A stretch of DNA of 64,000 bases from Clostridia bacterium. Its GTDB lineage: Bacteria; Bacillota; Clostridia; Peptostreptococcales; Anaerovoracaceae. Positions 60,819 through 64,000 of the stretch are shown here, piece by piece. The translations under genes were made by a program, and so were the position numbers. Every line of letters starts with the position of its first letter. Position 1 is the stretch's first letter. The notes under the pieces were generated by a model. The model ran no database searches, had not been told where the DNA came from, and saw nothing but the letters and a program-made list of their open reading frames with translations. The DNA lies in NCBI GenBank assembly GCA_024693105.1, contig JAILLO010000093.1:1-64000 (forward strand), written 5' to 3'.

Positions 60819-61544
60819 CTAAAGTTTAAAATCATCTGCAAGTCGGAAGTCAAGGAACGCGAAATGCTCCCCTTCCTCATCACAGGTTTTAACAATGTAT
60901 TTCTCATTTCCCTCATCCGCAAGGACAAGACTGTAATTTCCCTCTTCGTCAACTCGCCCGAAGCAGATTCTGTTAATTCTGTCTCCGACTGAATATTCCT
61001 TTTCGGGAACTGTCTGTACCTTGATTTTTCCTCCTCCGATATTTTTTATGATATCAAGACGCTCATAAGTCATATCTCTGTCACTTATAATCGCATAAGG
61101 CGTCTCGAGAAAATCTTTTCCCCTCTGATCGTAAACTGTAATAATTCTTTTGCGTTCGTCCGTTTCACGATATCTGCATGTTTCTCTGTTCAAACGGACT
61201 GCTTCAATCGATGTGAGGCCCCTTTTGCACCCCTCAAAGCGCCTGAACGGCCTGTCCCCCGTATAATATTCGTCAGGCATAAGATACAGCAGCCTGTCAA
61301 TCATCTTTCCGTCCGGTTCCACGTCCACCTCAAAGGTAAGAGGTTCAAAGCCGTAGGCTTTAACCGTCAGCTTCAGATGTCCCGGCAGCAGATCCGTAAA
61401 AACATATACGCCGGCGCCTTTTCCGATTGCATTGATCGGCACATTTCCGTCTGCGGTAAATTTCGCTTTTTCGAATATATTCACTCCCGAAACGGTATCA
61501 AACAGGCTGACAGCCAGTAAAACCCTGTATCTGATATTAAGCAT
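60819..61544 (-). CDS. beta-sandwich (carboxypeptidase-regulatory-like) CIS accessory protein
   Basis: The 241-residue protein has an N-terminal Ig/CarboxypepD-reg-like fold: RYRVLLAVSLFDTVSGVNIF, GAGVYVFTDLLPGHLKLTVK, then AYGFEPLTFEVDVEPDG. The rest is beta-rich without a family. In other CIS and phage-like clusters similar proteins sit near the DUF4255 gene, possibly as decorations or fibre-attachment parts. Start at the ATG at 61544 overlaps the DUF4255 stop by 8 bases, with GGAGGG upstream. Confidence 0.68.
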   Translation of the reverse strand: MLNIRYRVLLAVSLFDTVSGVNIFEKAKFTADGNVPINAIGKGAGVYVFTDLLPGHLKLTVKAYGFEPLTFEVDVEPDGKMIDRLLYLMPDEYYTGDRPFRRFEGCKRGLTSIEAVRLNRETCRYRETDERKRIITVYDQRGKDFLETPYAIISDRDMTYERLDIIKNIGGGKIKVQTVPEKEYSVGDRINRICFGRVDEEGNYSLVLADEGNEKYIVKTCDEEGEHFAFLDFRLADDFKL

Positions 61545-62127
61545 CTTTCTCACCCTCCATGCGAATGTTGAATTCGGCTTCAACAACAGGCGAAGCTTCA
61601 GCAACAATTTCGCTGCTTATAAGAACGGGCGCAGCCTTATAAAACAGGCTTACCTGATACGGTTTGTTGATTGTCTGCCAGATTCTTGCCTTTTCCTCAA
61701 GCGTAAGCTTCGGTGCGGAAAATATAATCGGCGGCTCAGCGAAATCAAGCCACGGCTGAATTTCACGCGGTGAAACCGTTTCCGTATCCGCAACTACCTG
61801 TGCAACCTTGCCAAGTATCTTCTGGATGTCAGGCGCCTTAAGACCCATCTGTGAAGAACCGTTTATAAATATCATGTAATAAAGAGTGTACGGCTTTGGT
61901 GGTTTTTTGAGTCTTGTCTTTCCGCTCTTTATCATAGGCGGCGTTGAAATTTCGCCTTCCTGCTTGATATCAAACAAATATACACCGAGAATATAGTCAA
62001 CATCCTGTGCCGAAGGTGATGAGGACTCTATCGAATGCTCTGTCGGAATAGGTTCCGGACACATTTTCTTTCTCAGTCTGCTTACAAGAAAGTTTGTAAC
62101 ATCCGAAATAATCGTATAATCTGCCAT
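61537..62127 (-). CDS. DUF4255 / Pvc16-like tube or sheath terminator
   Basis: DUF4255 proteins (Afp16/Pvc16-like N-terminal domain) close the growing tube/sheath at the distal end. The 196-residue protein shows the domain: YTIISDVTNFLVSRLRKKMC, DYILGVYLFDIKQEGEI, RLKKPPKPYTLYYMIFINGS and VSLFYKAAPVLISSEIVAEA. It overlaps the accessory gene downstream and follows the partial first gene by 11 bases. It is a strong CIS marker, not found in ordinary Firmicute prophages to my knowledge. Confidence 0.88.
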   Translation of the reverse strand: MADYTIISDVTNFLVSRLRKKMCPEPIPTEHSIESSSPSAQDVDYILGVYLFDIKQEGEISTPPMIKSGKTRLKKPPKPYTLYYMIFINGSSQMGLKAPDIQKILGKVAQVVADTETVSPREIQPWLDFAEPPIIFSAPKLTLEEKARIWQTINKPYQVSLFYKAAPVLISSEIVAEASPVVEAEFNIRMEGEKDA

Positions 62128-62138
62128 GCCTTTCCTCC

Positions 62139-64000
62139 TTATTCGATAATCATTCCCGTAAGTTCATCAGCGGCATCCTGTGCATCTGCATCAAGCAGAA
62201 CTCCGTAATCCGAACCGGACAGGTAAATCGTAATAAATCCCCATTCCGAACTTATATATGAGCTTGGAATGTACAAAAGCTTTTGCGTCATTGCCGGAAT
62301 CGACATTTCCGAATTTGTGCCGTTCTTTGTGACAACCTTTGAAAAGCTGCTGAACTCATAACGCTGAGAGCCCTTTGCAAGGACAGCGTTATTCCTGCTT
62401 ACATACCATACATATCTCCATCCGAGCTTTTGTGCCACCGCATTTACCGGAGCATAAAGTCCGTTTGCAACACGTATTTTTTCGAAAACATAAGGATTTC
62501 CCGACTGTTTCATCTTTTGAGCCAGCGCATTCATCTTGTTTTTCAGTGCGTCACCCTGCGGACTGCCGGAAGCTGCTGCTATCGCATTATTCATTGCGGA
62601 AAGCTTGCATGCGTCTTTTTCGGCTCCCGTAAGGTCGTCGGCTTCGTCAAGGGCATCATCAAGAATTCCTTCAACTTCGGCCGGATCCTTGATTCCTACC
62701 ATTCCGGCTTCATAAAGATCGATATTTTCGGCTATTATTCCTTTTGCAAGGTCAATTGCACCGTCAAAAGCATTGTTTGTTGCGGCAGCCGGAACATTCT
62801 GTGTCGAACCGCCTGCACCGCCGCTCTTTCCTGCGTTTGAAGTGCTGTATTTCTGATCTCTCATAGCTTCAAGAAGCTGCTGTACTGCCGGGAATGCCGT
62901 CTTGTAATCCGTTTCCATAAGTGCATTCAGACTTCCGAGAATATTCTCAAGCTGCGAAAGATTTGCATTTGTACTTCCCGAACCTGCACCTCCTGCTCCG
63001 CTTCCGCTGCCGGAGGTTCCCGAACCTGCTCCGCTTCCGCTGCCGGAGGTTCCCGAGCCTGCTCCGCTTCCGCTACCGGAGGCTCCCGCGCCTGCTGAAG
63101 AATCCGCACCGTATGCAGGTCCTTCCGAAGCAATACTGCTTATTAGATTGAGTGCGGTGTTCTTGAGGTCAGCCACCATGTCGGAATTCGGGCTGCCGGA
63201 TTCACCAAGCTCCTGAATCTGTGCCGTTATGTCGTTGATTTCCGACATAATGCTCTTTGCAAGTGCCAGATTGTTGTCTGCAAGTGCGTCCTCATATTGT
63301 GCCTCGAGCTGGTCCTTCTTTGCCTGAAGCAAATCCTTTTCACCGCCGCCTGCAGCTGCCTTCAGTTCACTGAGTGTCTGCTCAAGCCATGTGATATAAT
63401 CCTGAACCGCATTCTGGGCTTTAACCGCAAAATCGTCGGTCGGAATATTTCCGACATATGTATATGCCTTTTCAAGTTTTGATTCTATAAGCTTCTGTGC
63501 TTCGGAATTTGGAATTCTTATGCACTTTGCGTTAAGATAAACCTCAAGCTCCGTTACCTGCATGGAAAGCATGTCGTAAAAATCATCCTGAAGTCTGTTC
63601 AGAACAACAGTCGAAGCCTGTTTTGAAACTTCCGTCTTGTATTCCCCGTTTTCACCGGATGACTTGTCTCTTTCGAAAATTCTTTCCGCCTCCGGAATCA
63701 GTTCTTCGTTCAGAAGCCTGAGTTCTCTTTCTCTGTCCACAACCTGCGCACTTGAGATATTGTCAAGCGCAACGATGTTTTTTACATCCAGCGCCGAATT
63801 TGCATCATCATTTGCCCTGCAGTGTTCTATAAGCGAATTCTGATATTTGTATTTAACCTTGCTTGCAACAGTAGTCCCCTCACCGAGCGCCTTTGCAGAG
63901 CATTCGGCCAGGCTGTCCTGAACATTGTTGTAGCTTTCTTCGTATGCGGAGCCTACCGCAACGCTTCCCGCAATCTCCGAATATTCGATATCATCCGGAT
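62139..64000 (-). CDS. CIS-linked coiled-coil protein with Gly/Ser repeats and a stalk-like C-terminal domain (5' end outside window)
   Basis: The frame stays open from the stop at 62139 to the right edge, so at least 619 residues are encoded and the start is outside the window; an internal GTG at 63740 is not needed. The N-terminal visible part is helical (EVYLNAKCIRIPNSEAQKLI region and QLEAQYEDALADNNLALAKS). A Gly/Ser/Ala linker of about 50 residues from a 30-base repeat follows (about 62985-63090). The last 120 residues (RVANGLYAPVNAVAQKLGWR, then MTQKLLYIPSSYISSEWG) resemble the copper amine oxidase N-terminal (stalk) domain of secreted Firmicute proteins. No signal peptide can be judged. 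Role in the CIS is unknown. Confidence 0.65.
   Translation of the reverse strand, partial: PDDIEYSEIAGSVAVGSAYEESYNNVQDSLAECSAKALGEGTTVASKVKYKYQNSLIEHCRANDDANSALDVKNIVALDNISSAQVVDRERELRLLNEELIPEAERIFERDKSSGENGEYKTEVSKQASTVVLNRLQDDFYDMLSMQVTELEVYLNAKCIRIPNSEAQKLIESKLEKAYTYVGNIPTDDFAVKAQNAVQDYITWLEQTLSELKAAAGGGEKDLLQAKKDQLEAQYEDALADNNLALAKSIMSEINDITAQIQELGESGSPNSDMVADLKNTALNLISSIASEGPAYGADSSAGAGASGSGSGAGSGTSGSGSGAGSGTSGSGSGAGGAGSGSTNANLSQLENILGSLNALMETDYKTAFPAVQQLLEAMRDQKYSTSNAGKSGGAGGSTQNVPAAATNNAFDGAIDLAKGIIAENIDLYEAGMVGIKDPAEVEGILDDALDEADDLTGAEKDACKLSAMNNAIAAASGSPQGDALKNKMNALAQKMKQSGNPYVFEKIRVANGLYAPVNAVAQKLGWRYVWYVSRNNAVLAKGSQRYEFSSFSKVVTKNGTNSEMSIPAMTQKLLYIPSSYISSEWGFITIYLSGSDYGVLLDADAQDAADELTGMIIE
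62985..63090 (-). repeat. 30-base in-frame tandem repeat coding Gly/Ser/Ala linker
   Basis: About three near-identical 30-base units (minus strand about GGAAGCGGAGCAGG plus GGAACCTCCGGCAGC) encode GSGAGSGTSG-like linker. Confidence 0.85.

Noticed and set aside
62139-63740. Start of the first CIS gene at a GTG at 63740
   Set aside because: The same frame stays open to the window edge with similar composition, so the true start is outside.
42746-64000. Myophage prophage
   Set aside because: No capsid, portal, terminase, integrase, holin or endolysin gene; DUF4255, DUF6760 and paired J-like proteins fit CIS.
42746-64000. Type VI secretion system
   Set aside because: One long sheath protein instead of TssB/TssC, and no TssJ, TssL, TssM or ClpV; the host appears monoderm.
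1-64000. CRISPR arrays, tRNA, rRNA and insertion sequences
   Set aside because: No regular repeat-spacer pattern, no cloverleaf, no rRNA motif and no transposase or integrase was recognised anywhere in the window.

Overview
The window looks like a chromosomal segment of a low-to-moderate-GC monoderm Firmicute, most likely an anaerobic Clostridia (Eubacteriales). This rests on gene content: an AddA-type recombination nuclease, a csaB/DUF5693 cell-wall pyruvylation pair, a SpoVB-like flippase, DnaE with a PHP domain, a UPF0210/ACT pair, a zinc-ribbon/TPM/SPFH operon, NADP-type GdhA, and strong purine-rich Shine-Dalgarno sequences. The finer assignment is inference. No rRNA, tRNA, CRISPR array, transposase or integrase was seen.

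Positions 1-42,000 are mostly housekeeping. From left to right: cell-wall polymer pyruvylation (csaB, DUF5693, a lipoprotein) with NAD(P)HX dehydratase; MgtE behind a long structured leader; glutamate dehydrogenase; an LDH-like protein with a disordered tail; an HD-GYP protein; addA with a lipid flippase; gpmI; a TVP38-pssA-psd phospholipid operon; an amino-acid ABC transporter with likely ArgR boxes over its start site; pfkA; dnaE; a Methyltransf_32 enzyme; the SPFH/TPM/zinc-ribbon operon; a degenerate Mrr-like membrane protein with ung; UPF0210 with an ACT protein; an AT-rich gap of about 560 bp; a radical SAM protein; and a DUF6873-like protein.

Positions 42,746-64,000 hold a contractile injection system (CIS, phage-tail-like) on the minus strand, running off the right edge. 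In transcription order it encodes a partial coiled-coil protein with a stalk-like domain, a DUF4255/Pvc16-like terminator, a beta-sandwich protein, a DUF4280 PAAR-like tip, one sheath, a tube, a small assembly protein, DUF6760, a tube paralogue carrying a long coiled coil, an 892-residue Asn-rich protein, two CIS_tube baseplate proteins, a gpD-like hub, a gpV-like spike, gp25, two baseplate-J proteins and a TIGR02242/gpI-like protein. Capsid, portal, terminase and lysis genes are absent, and so are T6SS membrane genes. It is therefore neither a prophage nor a T6SS. No AAA+ ATPase, receptor-binding fibre or toxin is visible in the window.

Immediately downstream, after a terminator and with its own promoter, lies a possible signalling module: a STAS antagonist, an unknown 200-residue protein, and a soluble protein with an internal duplication in which a sensor-like domain splits chemoreceptor-tip-like motifs. 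This module is the best candidate for a control system linked to the injection machine, but the link is inferred from position only. A second theme is in-frame tandem repeats inside proteins, including the conserved enzymes Psd and DnaE and several CIS proteins.
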